From NCBI GenBank assembly GCA_028291285.1, contig JAQGIJ010000545.1:1-15484 (forward strand): a stretch of 15,484 bases of DNA, in the 5' to 3' direction. Both the position numbers and the translations under genes were made by a program. Each line of letters starts with the position of its first letter. Positions within the stretch are counted from its first letter, which is position 1. Positions 6,572 through 13,240 of the stretch are shown piece by piece. The DNA is from Phenylobacterium sp. Lineage in GTDB: Bacteria; Pseudomonadota; Alphaproteobacteria; Caulobacterales; Caulobacteraceae. The notes beneath the pieces are model-generated. The model was not told the origin of the DNA. It worked only from the letters and a program-made list of their open reading frames with translations, and searched no databases.

Positions 6572-6639
6572 CCCGCTCTGTCGACCCCTGCCGGGCGGGG
6601 AAAAGCCCGGCACCCATTCACCGAACAGGGGCGTCACCG
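6572..6639 (+). promoter_or_regulatory. Only sizeable intergenic gap in the array, with nested inverted repeats
   Basis: This 68-bp gap contains a perfect inverted repeat: TGCCGGGC (6589-6596), loop GGGGAAAA (6597-6604), GCCCGGCA (6605-6612). A second outer pair, CCCCTG (6585-6590) and CAGGGG (6625-6630), could form around or instead of part of it. There is no run of T after the stem, so a classic intrinsic terminator is not supported. A transcript-processing site, a partial attenuator or a protein-binding site are alternatives. I see no convincing -35/-10 pair. Confidence 0.4.
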
Positions 6640-7029
6640 ATGGTGGCCTATTCCTTCAAGTCACGGTTCGCGCCGCCGATCCAGGCGCGCGCGAAGCGAC
6701 AGACGATCCGGGCCGACCGGAAGCGCCACGCCCGCCGCGGCGAGCAGCTGCAGCTCTATGTCGGGATGCGCACCAAGTCGTGCCGCCTCATCGGCCTCGC
6801 CCAGTGCGTCGGCGTCATGGAGGTGCGGCTCGACTTCGACGAGCGCCGGGTAGAGTTCGGCTCCGGCACGGCCGTCACGACCCCAGACGATACCGATGCC
6901 TTCGCCCGCGCCGATGGCTTCGCCGATTGGCGTGACATGGAGGCGTTCTGGGCCGCCGAGCATCCGGGCGTCCGCCAGTTCACGGGGATCCTGATCAGCT
7001 GGGGCGAGACCCTGCAGGTGGCGGCGTGA
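6640..7029 (+). CDS. ASCH-domain-like protein
   Basis: A 129-aa protein with the phage ASCH-like pattern: MVAYSFKSRFAPPI, then RAKRQTIRADRKRHARRGE (17-35), LQLYVGMRTKSCRLIG, and a C-terminal FADWRDMEAFW segment (94-104). ASCH domains have a PUA-like fold thought to bind RNA or modified nucleotides. Some members are enzymes acting on modified nucleosides. Its place just ahead of a DNA-modification cluster (two methyltransferases) makes a nucleic-acid role plausible, but the substrate is unknown. It starts after the hairpin gap, so it may head a separately controlled sub-operon. The stop overlaps the next GTG start. Confidence 0.75.
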   Translation: MVAYSFKSRFAPPIQARAKRQTIRADRKRHARRGEQLQLYVGMRTKSCRLIGLAQCVGVMEVRLDFDERRVEFGSGTAVTTPDDTDAFARADGFADWRDMEAFWAAEHPGVRQFTGILISWGETLQVAA

Positions 7030-8789
7030 GCGGCCACTACCCCATCCCCGCCGAAGCCCTCGACGACCGCCTGGCGTGGACCGGCACGTCCGGCTCCGGC
7101 AAGACCTACAACGCCGGCGCGGGCGTGGAGCAGCTGCTGGCCAGCGGCGCCCGCGTCATCATCATCGATCCGCTCGACGTCTGGTGGGGCCTGCGCCTCA
7201 CGCCGGATGGCGAGAAGCCGTCGCGCTTCAAGCCGGTGATCTTCGGCGGCCCGCGTGGCGACCTCCCCCTGAATGAGCGCAGCGGCCCGCTGCTCGGCGA
7301 GACCTGCGCCAAGATGCGCGAGAGCTGCATCATCAGCCTCGCCGACTTCGGGTCAGCGGCGGACGAGCGGCGTTTCATGCTCGGGTTCCTGGGCGCCCTC
7401 TATCGCCACGCCAATGGCGAGCCGGTGCACCTGGTGGTGGACGAGGCCGACCTCTGGGCACCACAACTGATCCTAGACAAGGACGGCGACGCTCCGAAGC
7501 TGCTCGGCCAGATGAACACCATCGTCCGGCGCGGCCGGATCAAGGGCTTCATCCCCTGGCTGATCACGCAGCGGCCAGCCGAAATCTCCAAGGGCGTGCT
7601 GAGCCAGGCCGACGGCTTGCTGGCCTTCACCCTCACCAGCTCCCAGGATCGCGACGCAATCGGCGGCTGGATCAAAGGCCAGGCTGACGCCGAGGCCGGA
7701 CGCGCCATCCTCGCCTCCCTGCCCAGCCTGCAGCTCGGCCAGGGCGTCATCTGGATACCCCGCCGCGGGATCCTGGAGACTGCGCAGTTCCCGAAGAAGG
7801 CCACGTTCGATAGCTCGCGCACGCCGAAGCGCGGAGAGGTGGTGCGCACCGCCACCCTTAAGTCGCTCGACCTCGGCGCCCTGAAGGAGCGGCTCGTCGC
7901 CGTAGAGCAGGAGGCGAAGGCCAACGACCCCAAGGTGCTGAAGGCGGAGATCGCGCGGCTGACGGCGGAGCTGAAGAAGGTGCCGCCGGCCGGGGCATCA
8001 GATGCGGTTGTCGAGCGGGCGAAGCAGGAGGGCTACAACGCTGGCCACTCCGCAGGCTTCCTCGAGGGCGTTGCCGAGGGTGAGAAGCGCGGCAACCCCG
8101 CGGGCCAGGCGCTGATGCTCACCCGGGCGCAGGCCGCGCTGAATTCCCTCCGCGTGGACAAGGATGAGGTTCCGACCGCGTCGACTGCCCCCCGCCCCCC
8201 GCAGGCCGCCGTCCGGCAGGCTGCGGCGCCGTCACCACCTCCTGCGCGGCCCGCGGCGCCGACGCGTAGCAGGCCCGCCATCCAAGACGACAGCCTGACG
8301 CCCGCGAAGCAGAAGATCCTCGACGCGCTGGCCTGGGGCGAGCAGCTGCAGCGACAGGAAGGCGCCTCGACATCCAAGGTGGTGATCGCCTTCCACGTGG
8401 GCATGAACGCCAACGGCGGCGGCTTCAACAATTATCTGGGCGCGCTCCGCAGCTCCGGCTTCATCACCTATCCCCAGCCCGGCATGGTCGCGCTCACCGA
8501 TGACGGCCGTGCACGCGCCACGGCGCCGTCCGCGATCAGCAATTCCGAGGTGCAGGAGGCCGCCCTTGCCAAGGTGCAGCCGCAGCACCGCCGCGTCATG
8601 GAGATCGTGCTGCGGGCCTACCCGGACCAGGTGAGCCGCGAGGACGTCGCCGCGGAGGTCGGGATGAACGCCGGGGGCGGCGGCTTCAACAACTACCTCG
8701 GCCGCCTGCGCTCCCTCTTGATGCTCGACTACCCAGCGCCTGGCTTCGTGCGCGCCACCGACTTCCTGTTCCCGGAGAACCACCAATGA
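7026..8789 (+). CDS. HerA/DUF87-like ATPase with tandem C-terminal winged-helix domains
   Basis: A 587-aa protein. Residues 1-270 form a P-loop ATPase of the HerA/FtsK kind: Walker A GTSGSGKT (20-27), Walker B HLVVDEADLW (135-144), and the polar sensor ITQRP (180-184). A TSSQDRDAIGGWI segment (204-216) lies where the family has its arginine finger. Residues 283-320 are a short coiled coil. About 380-420 is a Pro/Ala linker. The rest holds two related winged-helix units, at roughly 425-500 and 516-583, sharing the motif VGMNAxGGGFNNYLGxLRS (458-476 and 545-563). The protein probably forms a ring that translocates or remodels DNA. No NurA-like nuclease partner is seen. The start is GTG, overlapping the ASCH gene. 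Confidence 0.82.
   Translation: MSGHYPIPAEALDDRLAWTGTSGSGKTYNAGAGVEQLLASGARVIIIDPLDVWWGLRLTPDGEKPSRFKPVIFGGPRGDLPLNERSGPLLGETCAKMRESCIISLADFGSAADERRFMLGFLGALYRHANGEPVHLVVDEADLWAPQLILDKDGDAPKLLGQMNTIVRRGRIKGFIPWLITQRPAEISKGVLSQADGLLAFTLTSSQDRDAIGGWIKGQADAEAGRAILASLPSLQLGQGVIWIPRRGILETAQFPKKATFDSSRTPKRGEVVRTATLKSLDLGALKERLVAVEQEAKANDPKVLKAEIARLTAELKKVPPAGASDAVVERAKQEGYNAGHSAGFLEGVAEGEKRGNPAGQALMLTRAQAALNSLRVDKDEVPTASTAPRPPQAAVRQAAAPSPPPARPAAPTRSRPAIQDDSLTPAKQKILDALAWGEQLQRQEGASTSKVVIAFHVGMNANGGGFNNYLGALRSSGFITYPQPGMVALTDDGRARATAPSAISNSEVQEAALAKVQPQHRRVMEIVLRAYPDQVSREDVAAEVGMNAGGGGFNNYLGRLRSLLMLDYPAPGFVRATDFLFPENHQ
8397..8714 (+). repeat. Duplicated winged-helix coding segment within the ATPase gene
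   Basis: The stretch from 8397 to about 8453 and the stretch from 8658 to about 8714 encode near-identical 19-residue motifs (VGMNANGGGFNNYLGALRS and VGMNAGGGGFNNYLGRLRS). They are separated by a 261-bp period. DNA identity is high in the glycine-rich core. This points to an internal domain duplication. Confidence 0.75.
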
Positions 8790-9058
8790 AGACCCGAGAC
8801 GAACTCGGCGCGCGCGTGCGCACGACCATCCGCGTCCACCTGGACCGCTTCCGGCCGGACGTGGAGGTCACCGACGAGAGCCGGCTGCTGGATGGCGGCC
8901 TCAAGCTCGACAGCCTCGACCTGGTGGAGATCGCGATGGAGCTGGAGGACCAGCTCGATATGGAGATCTCGGACGACGAGCTGGACGCGGTGAGCACGGT
9001 TGGGGAGTTGATCGGGCACCTAGCCCGCAAGCTCGGCCTCGTCGAGGTGCCGGCGTGA
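8786..9058 (+). CDS. Acyl carrier protein
   Basis: A 90-aa acidic protein with the acyl carrier plan. Helix 1 spans about residues 5-20, followed by a loop. The phosphopantetheine site LDSLDLVEIAMELED (41-55) has Ser43 as attachment point. Helix 3 region is QLDMEISDDEL, and the last helix is VSTVGELIGHLARKL. The Asp-Ser-Leu motif and following helix II are intact, so it can probably be loaded by a phosphopantetheinyl transferase. No synthase, acyltransferase or transferase gene is visible nearby, so the host's enzyme would be needed. It overlaps the ATPase gene (ATGA) and the methyltransferase gene (GTGA). The role in the element is unknown. It resembles host AcpP in type, but the flanking sequence is divergent from what I remember of AcpP. 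Confidence 0.88.
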   Translation: MKTRDELGARVRTTIRVHLDRFRPDVEVTDESRLLDGGLKLDSLDLVEIAMELEDQLDMEISDDELDAVSTVGELIGHLARKLGLVEVPA

Positions 9059-11334
9059 CCGGGCCCCGCGAGCTGATCGTCGACCTCTTCGCCGGCGGCG
9101 GCGGGGCATCCACCGCGATCTTGGCCGCCACCGGCCGACATCCCGACGTCGCGGTGAACCACAACGCGGCCGCTATCGGCGTGCACCAGGCGAACCACCC
9201 GTCGACCCGGCACTACACCTGCGACGTCCGCGAGGTCGATCCGGTCCAGGCCTGCAGCATCGATGGCGTGCAGCAGCCGGTGGGCCTGATGTGGGCTTCG
9301 CCGGACTGCACCCATTTTTCGAAGGCCCGCGGCGGCAAGCCCGTGGAGAAGGGCATCCGCAGCCTCGCCGACGTCGTGGTGGTCTGGGCCCGCGCGGTCC
9401 GGCCGCGCCTGATCCACCTGGAGAATGTCGAGGAATTCCAGGATTGGGGTCCGGTGCTGGACAACGGCCAACCTTGTCCTGAGAGCAAGGGCCTAGACTT
9501 CCGGCGTTGGGTGAAGGACCTCGAGGCGCTCGGTTACGTCGTCGACTGGCGCGAGCTCGTCGCCGCCGACTACGGCGCCCCGACTACGCGCAAGCGGCTC
9601 TTCCTCATCGCCCGCTGCGATGGCGAGCCGATCCGCTGGCCGCAACCGACGCATGCGAGCCGCGCCAAGCTGGCGAAGGGCGACCTGTTCAACGGCCACC
9701 TGAAGCCGTGGCGGGCGGCGGCGGAGATCATCGACTGGAGCATCCCGGTCCCCAGCATCTTCGGCCGGAAGCGCCCTCTGAAGCCGAAGACCCAGGCCCG
9801 CATCGCCAAGGGCCTGAAGCGCTACGTCATCGACACCCCAACGCCCTTCATCGTGCCCGTGACCCACACGGCCGACGGCGCGCGCTCGCCGCGGTCCGCC
9901 GCCGAGCCATTGCAGACTATCACCAGGGCGAAGGGCGGCGAGCTGGCGGTGGCGGCGCCTTCGATCCTGCCCGTGACCCATGCCGGCAGCGATGAGCGGG
10001 TCTACGATCCGCGCGATCCCCTGCGGACGATCACCGGCGCTAACCGCGGGGAGATCGGCCTGGCCTCGGCCATGCTCGTCCCGCGCTACGGCGAGCGGGA
10101 CGGCCAAGAGCCGCGCGTGCGAGACATCGGCGACCCCTATCCCGTCGTTGTCCCAACCGGGAACGGCGGCGACCTCGCGTCGGTCTACCTGGAGCAGGCG
10201 AACACCCGCGACGTCGGCGCTGACGCTGGCCAGCCGGCGCGCACCATCACCGGCAAGGGGAAGCAGGGTGTGGTCGCCGCCCAGTTGGGCCGCGAGACGC
10301 TCATCGGCGGCGCCAGCGTGGGTGTCGGCGGCCGTGCCGGTCAGAGCCCTCCGCGCGGCCTCGGCGACCCGCTCCACACGGTAACCGCGAAGGCCGACCG
10401 GGCCGTGACAACTGCGTTCCTGAAGCGCCAGTTCGGATCGACAGTCAGCGGCCGAGATCTCCACGAGCCCGCGCCGGTCGTGATGCCGGATGGCACGGGC
10501 GGCAAGGTCGGCGTCGTGGCAGCCTTCATGCAGAAGACCGAATATGGCGGCGCAAACGGCGCGAACGTCTGGCCGGAGGAAGAGCCTCTGCGCACCGCTA
10601 CGGCCACCGGAGGATTTTCCCAAATCGCGGCCTCGATGATCCAGCACAACGGAGACCAGGTCGGCCGGCCGGCAACGGAACCGCTGACGACGCTCACGCA
10701 TCGCTGCACCCAGCAGCAGGTCCTCGCGACCACCATCGACAAGTACTACGGCTCTGGCGTCGCGGCAGACGTCGAGGAGCCGCCCGACACCGCGACCGAC
10801 AAGGCGCGGTTCGGTCTCGTCGGCGCATTCATGGAGCAGGCCAACACCGGGATGGTGGGCCATCCGATGGAGCGACCGCTCAGCACGATCGTGGGCGGCG
10901 GCGGCGAGCATGTCGGCTGGGGATCGACCCAGCGGCTGATCGAAGTGGGCATGGTGCCCGCCAACGACGACGGCTCCAGCGCACGCCAGCGGGTGATCGA
11001 GTTTCTCTGGGAGCACTTCGGCGAACCGACCGAGGGCGAGTGGGCGGACCCGACCGGGTCACCGGGCGCGCGCCTCAAGTTCGGCCTCGTCATCCTCGGC
11101 GGCGCCGTCTGGCAGATCGTGGACATCGGCATGCGCATGCTGGTGCCGCGGGAGCTGTTCAACGCCCAAGGCTTTCCCCCGACGTACATCATCGAAGTCA
11201 CCTTCGACGGCCGACCGGTCACCAAGACCGCGCAGACCAGCATGGCGGGCAACAGCGTAAGTCCGCCGCCCGCCGAGGCGTCGCTGCGCGCCAACCTGAC
11301 CTGGATGGACCTCCCGGAGAGGATCGCGGCGTGA
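9055..11334 (+). CDS. C5-cytosine DNA methyltransferase with repeat-filled central region
   Basis: A 759-aa protein, almost twice the usual size of about 400. The catalytic domain shows motif I VDLFAGGGGAS (9-19), motif IV SPDCTHFSKARGG (82-94) with probable catalytic Cys85, motif VI ENV (123-125) and motif VIII TTRKRLFLIA (177-186). C-terminal motifs LFNAQGFPP (701-709) and AGNSVSPPP (731-739) complete the fold. Residues about 264-624, where the target-recognition domain sits, consist of about ten degenerate 31-42-residue units of the form PL-x-TIT-x-G-x-V-x-A. The enzyme should transfer a methyl group from SAM to C5 of cytosine; the target site cannot be read from sequence. Likely roles are protection against host restriction or epigenetic control. 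No cognate restriction enzyme is adjacent. GTG start, GTGA overlap. Confidence 0.9.
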   Translation: MTGPRELIVDLFAGGGGASTAILAATGRHPDVAVNHNAAAIGVHQANHPSTRHYTCDVREVDPVQACSIDGVQQPVGLMWASPDCTHFSKARGGKPVEKGIRSLADVVVVWARAVRPRLIHLENVEEFQDWGPVLDNGQPCPESKGLDFRRWVKDLEALGYVVDWRELVAADYGAPTTRKRLFLIARCDGEPIRWPQPTHASRAKLAKGDLFNGHLKPWRAAAEIIDWSIPVPSIFGRKRPLKPKTQARIAKGLKRYVIDTPTPFIVPVTHTADGARSPRSAAEPLQTITRAKGGELAVAAPSILPVTHAGSDERVYDPRDPLRTITGANRGEIGLASAMLVPRYGERDGQEPRVRDIGDPYPVVVPTGNGGDLASVYLEQANTRDVGADAGQPARTITGKGKQGVVAAQLGRETLIGGASVGVGGRAGQSPPRGLGDPLHTVTAKADRAVTTAFLKRQFGSTVSGRDLHEPAPVVMPDGTGGKVGVVAAFMQKTEYGGANGANVWPEEEPLRTATATGGFSQIAASMIQHNGDQVGRPATEPLTTLTHRCTQQQVLATTIDKYYGSGVAADVEEPPDTATDKARFGLVGAFMEQANTGMVGHPMERPLSTIVGGGGEHVGWGSTQRLIEVGMVPANDDGSSARQRVIEFLWEHFGEPTEGEWADPTGSPGARLKFGLVILGGAVWQIVDIGMRMLVPRELFNAQGFPPTYIIEVTFDGRPVTKTAQTSMAGNSVSPPPAEASLRANLTWMDLPERIAA
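9844..10926 (+). repeat. Degenerate tandem protein repeats in the methyltransferase
   Basis: About ten units of 31-42 codons are seen at the protein level. Each has a strand such as AFMEQ or SMIQH, a Gly/Asp-rich turn, an EPL-x-TIT or DPL-x-TVT element, then GxxGxVAA. Examples start at residues 302 (PSILPVTHAGSDERV), 490 (AFMQKTEYGG) and 591 (AFMEQANTGM). DNA identity between units is low, so this is an old expansion, not a recent duplication. Confidence 0.7.
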
Positions 11335-11624
11335 CCGACCGGGCCGAGGTCTTCCGCGAGTGGTTCGCCGTCACGCCGTCAGCGTCAAGGATCCTCGACG
11401 CGCTCTATGAGGCCAGCGGCCGCGTTGTCGCGCACCAGGTCCTGCGTGCCGTCTCGCAGCAGACCAGGAACGGCGTCGAGCTCAGCATCAAGTTCCTGCG
11501 GGCCGCCATGGACCCCGGCGCCATCGCGAACGAGATGGGCGAGGGCTACCGCCTCACCCTGGCCGGACTGAAGGACTGTGACCGCGCCCTCGAGGATGCG
11601 GTGCAGCGGGAGCGGGCGGCGTGA
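11331..11624 (+). CDS. Small winged-helix DNA-binding protein
   Basis: A 97-aa protein from GTG 11331 (GTGA overlap). The segment ELSIKFLRAAMDPGAIANEMGEGYRLTLAGL (about 50-80) resembles the recognition helix and wing of OmpR/PhoB-type C-terminal domains, where the pattern is helix, short turn, I-x-x-x-x-G-x-G-Y-R-L. The N-terminal part (SASRILDALYEASGRVVAHQVL) fits the first helices. There is no receiver domain. Such stand-alone winged-helix proteins are frequent in prophage operons and probably bind DNA. It sits between two methyltransferase genes, which suggests but does not prove that it regulates them. Confidence 0.7.
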   Translation: MTDRAEVFREWFAVTPSASRILDALYEASGRVVAHQVLRAVSQQTRNGVELSIKFLRAAMDPGAIANEMGEGYRLTLAGLKDCDRALEDAVQRERAA

Positions 11625-12349
11625 GGGCGCTGGATCTCTACGGCGGCGCCGGGCTTGTCGCTGACGGCCTGAAGGCGGCCGGGTTCGAACCCTGGGGCGT
11701 CGATCTTACATTCCAGCGCAGCTATCCGGGGCCGTTCATCCAGCACGACGCCCTAACCCTCGACGAGCGGCTCCTGGACGCCTTCCCGGCGATATGGGCC
11801 AGCCCGCCCTGCAAGAAGGACACCCCGCTGCACGCCTCCGCCAGGCGCGAGGAGCGTGCGCACGGCCGGGCGGAGAAGCTCCACCCCGACCTGATCACCC
11901 CCACGAGGGTCATACTGCAGCGCTGGGCGGCGCGCACCGGCGGCAAGTATGTGATCGAGAACGTGGCCACGGCGCCGCTGCTCAACCCGGTGATCCTGTG
12001 CGGGTCGATGTTCGGCCTCGGCGTGACCGACGCCGGCCGCCGCTTCCACCTCGAGCGCCACCGCAAGTTCGAGACGAACTGGCCGCTCACCCCGCCCGGT
12101 CCATGCCGCCACCAGCGTCCGGTGGTGTCGATCGCCGGCGGCCACGCCCGCAATCGATCCGCCGCGGACGGCGGCCGCCAGAAGCGGGGGAGCTGGGAGC
12201 GGCCCCACCCCGAGATCATGCGCCTGGCCATGGGCCTCGAGCGCCAACTGACCGGCGGTGAGATCGATCAGGGCATCCCGCCCGCCTACGCCGAATGGGT
12301 CGGTGTGCAGCTGGCCCGCGAAGTCAGAAACATCAGGAAAGCAGCATGA
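11621..12349 (+). CDS. Short C5-cytosine methyltransferase-like protein
   Basis: A 242-aa protein from GTG 11621. Motif I reads LDLYGGAG (4-11), the catalytic loop SPPCKKD (61-67) holds probable nucleophile Cys64, and VIENV (111-115) matches motif VI. LCGSMFGLGV (126-135) plus FHLERHRKFE (142-151) resemble the region after motif VII/VIII in phage versions. The end (GIPPAYAEWVGVQLA) is typical of this compact phage family. A separate target-recognition domain is not seen, so it is a reduced relative of Dcm-type enzymes. It probably methylates cytosine, though specificity and activity are unproven. It is clearly different in sequence from the 759-aa enzyme two genes upstream, so the element carries two distinct C5-methyltransferase types. 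Confidence 0.83.
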   Translation: MRALDLYGGAGLVADGLKAAGFEPWGVDLTFQRSYPGPFIQHDALTLDERLLDAFPAIWASPPCKKDTPLHASARREERAHGRAEKLHPDLITPTRVILQRWAARTGGKYVIENVATAPLLNPVILCGSMFGLGVTDAGRRFHLERHRKFETNWPLTPPGPCRHQRPVVSIAGGHARNRSAADGGRQKRGSWERPHPEIMRLAMGLERQLTGGEIDQGIPPAYAEWVGVQLAREVRNIRKAA

Positions 12350-12789
12350 CCAAAGCCCCGCAGGATCCGCAGTCGCTCCGCCACGAGCTGGAGGGCAACG
12401 CCCAGGTCAATGCCGCCGCCCGCTTCTGGACAATCATCCAGGCGCAGGAGCTGCAAGAGAACCCCCATCTGCGGCCGAACCAAGCCTCCGACTTCGGCGA
12501 CGACCGCCGCAAGATCGCGCTCATCGGGCTTGTCGGCCGGCGCGTCGTGCGCCTCATCTTCGGCGTCCTGCTGCGGGAGGTGACCCGGCGTCCCGGCGTG
12601 TTCAGCCAGGCCGTGGCCTCCCTCGCCGACGGCATGGTCGCCGAGATCGGGGAGAACCTTCAGGCCTTCCCGATTGAGGAGCGGATCAGGGCCTTCACCG
12701 GACTGACCCAGGTGCTGGCCTCCGGCATGCAGATCGGCCTGGCCGCGCCCGATGAGGCCGAGAGCGAAGCGGAGGAGCCCGGCCGGTGA
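12346..12789 (+). CDS. Hypothetical phage protein, helical
   Basis: A 147-aa protein from ATG 12346 (ATGA overlap, AGGAAA upstream). The frame is predicted to be mostly helical, with a region of hydrophobic and basic residues (IALIGLVGRRVVRLIFGVLLREVTRR, about 57-82, which is amphipathic and not a clean membrane span). The tail is acidic (DEAESEAEEPGR). I do not recognise a family. It lies between the methyltransferases and the integrase. Confidence 0.65.
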   Translation: MTKAPQDPQSLRHELEGNAQVNAAARFWTIIQAQELQENPHLRPNQASDFGDDRRKIALIGLVGRRVVRLIFGVLLREVTRRPGVFSQAVASLADGMVAEIGENLQAFPIEERIRAFTGLTQVLASGMQIGLAAPDEAESEAEEPGR

Positions 12790-13031
12790 CCCGCCCCGAA
12801 CTCGATCATCGCCGCCGAGCGGAGCATTTCCACCGCCGTGCGCAGAAGGCCGAGGGCGCGCTGGCCGCCAGCTTCCACGCGGCGCTGTTCTGGCGCGACG
12901 CCTACCAGCGCGCCCGGAGCAACCGCAACACACTCAAGCGCAAGCTGAACCGCGCCCGCGCCGCTCTGCGGGCCGCACGATGGGCGGACCCCGTCACCCG
13001 GATCATCGAGCTGGGGCGACTGTTTCCCTGA
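12786..13031 (+). CDS. Small basic helical protein
   Basis: An 81-aa protein from GTG 12786 (GTGA overlap; GGAGGAG just upstream). It is very rich in Arg, Ala and His (for example RRRAEHFHRRAQKAEGA and RNTLKRKLNRARAALRAAR), and most of it should form one or two long basic helices. Binding to nucleic acid is possible, but no known fold is recognised. Its stop overlaps the next ATG by one base. Confidence 0.55.
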   Translation: MTRPELDHRRRAEHFHRRAQKAEGALAASFHAALFWRDAYQRARSNRNTLKRKLNRARAALRAARWADPVTRIIELGRLFP

Positions 13032-13240
13032 TGACCCGCCGCGCCGCGATCCGCCAAGCTGATGTCGACGTGCTGATCCGGCGCGCGGTCGCGTGCGGGC
13101 TGATCGTCGAAGCTGTGGAGATCACTGTGGACGGATCGGTTCGCATCTTGACTCACCGGCCAACCGGCGGCGTCGCCTTGAACGACGACGAAAGCTGGGT
13201 GGACCTTGCCGGCCAGACGCAGGATCACGGACGTGCCTAA
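13031..13240 (+). CDS. Small protein preceding the integrase
   Basis: A 69-aa protein, MTRRAAIRQADVDVLIRRAV..., with helix, two strands (VEAVEITVDGSVRIL), and an acidic end. Small proteins of this form (MTRRAAI-x-QAD opening, E-x-x-x-DGS-x-x-I centre) are commonly found directly upstream of phage tyrosine integrases in alphaproteobacteria, as I remember. An excisionase or directionality role is possible but unproven. Its stop lies inside the integrase gene's 5' end. Confidence 0.7.
   Translation: MTRRAAIRQADVDVLIRRAVACGLIVEAVEITVDGSVRILTHRPTGGVALNDDESWVDLAGQTQDHGRA

Noticed and set aside
6589..6612. Intrinsic terminator after the gene ending at 6571
   Set aside because: The stem is good, but no T-run follows it, so rho-independent termination is not supported. 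It is listed only as a regulatory structure.
7858..7861. A possible CtrA box (TTAA-N7-TTAA) near a phage carrying a SciP-like gene
   Set aside because: The TTAA here has no second TTAA at the right spacing, and it lies inside the ATPase coding region. I did not find a convincing full site by eye.
8786..9058. Acyl carrier protein as a host housekeeping acpP gene
   Set aside because: It overlaps element genes on both sides and lacks any fab neighbours, so it is an element gene.
9844..10926. CRISPR-like or minisatellite DNA repeats
   Set aside because: The repeats exist at protein level only; DNA units vary in length and sequence and there are no unique spacers.
9493..11016. A 507-codon open frame on the minus strand
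   Set aside because: It is antisense to the repeat region of the C5-methyltransferase, has no recognisable domain, and the plus-strand frame carries a full set of methyltransferase motifs.
9055..12349. A classic restriction-modification system around the methyltransferases
   Set aside because: No restriction endonuclease is adjacent. The HNH gene lies about 4 kb upstream beside the recombination genes and is of a general phage type.
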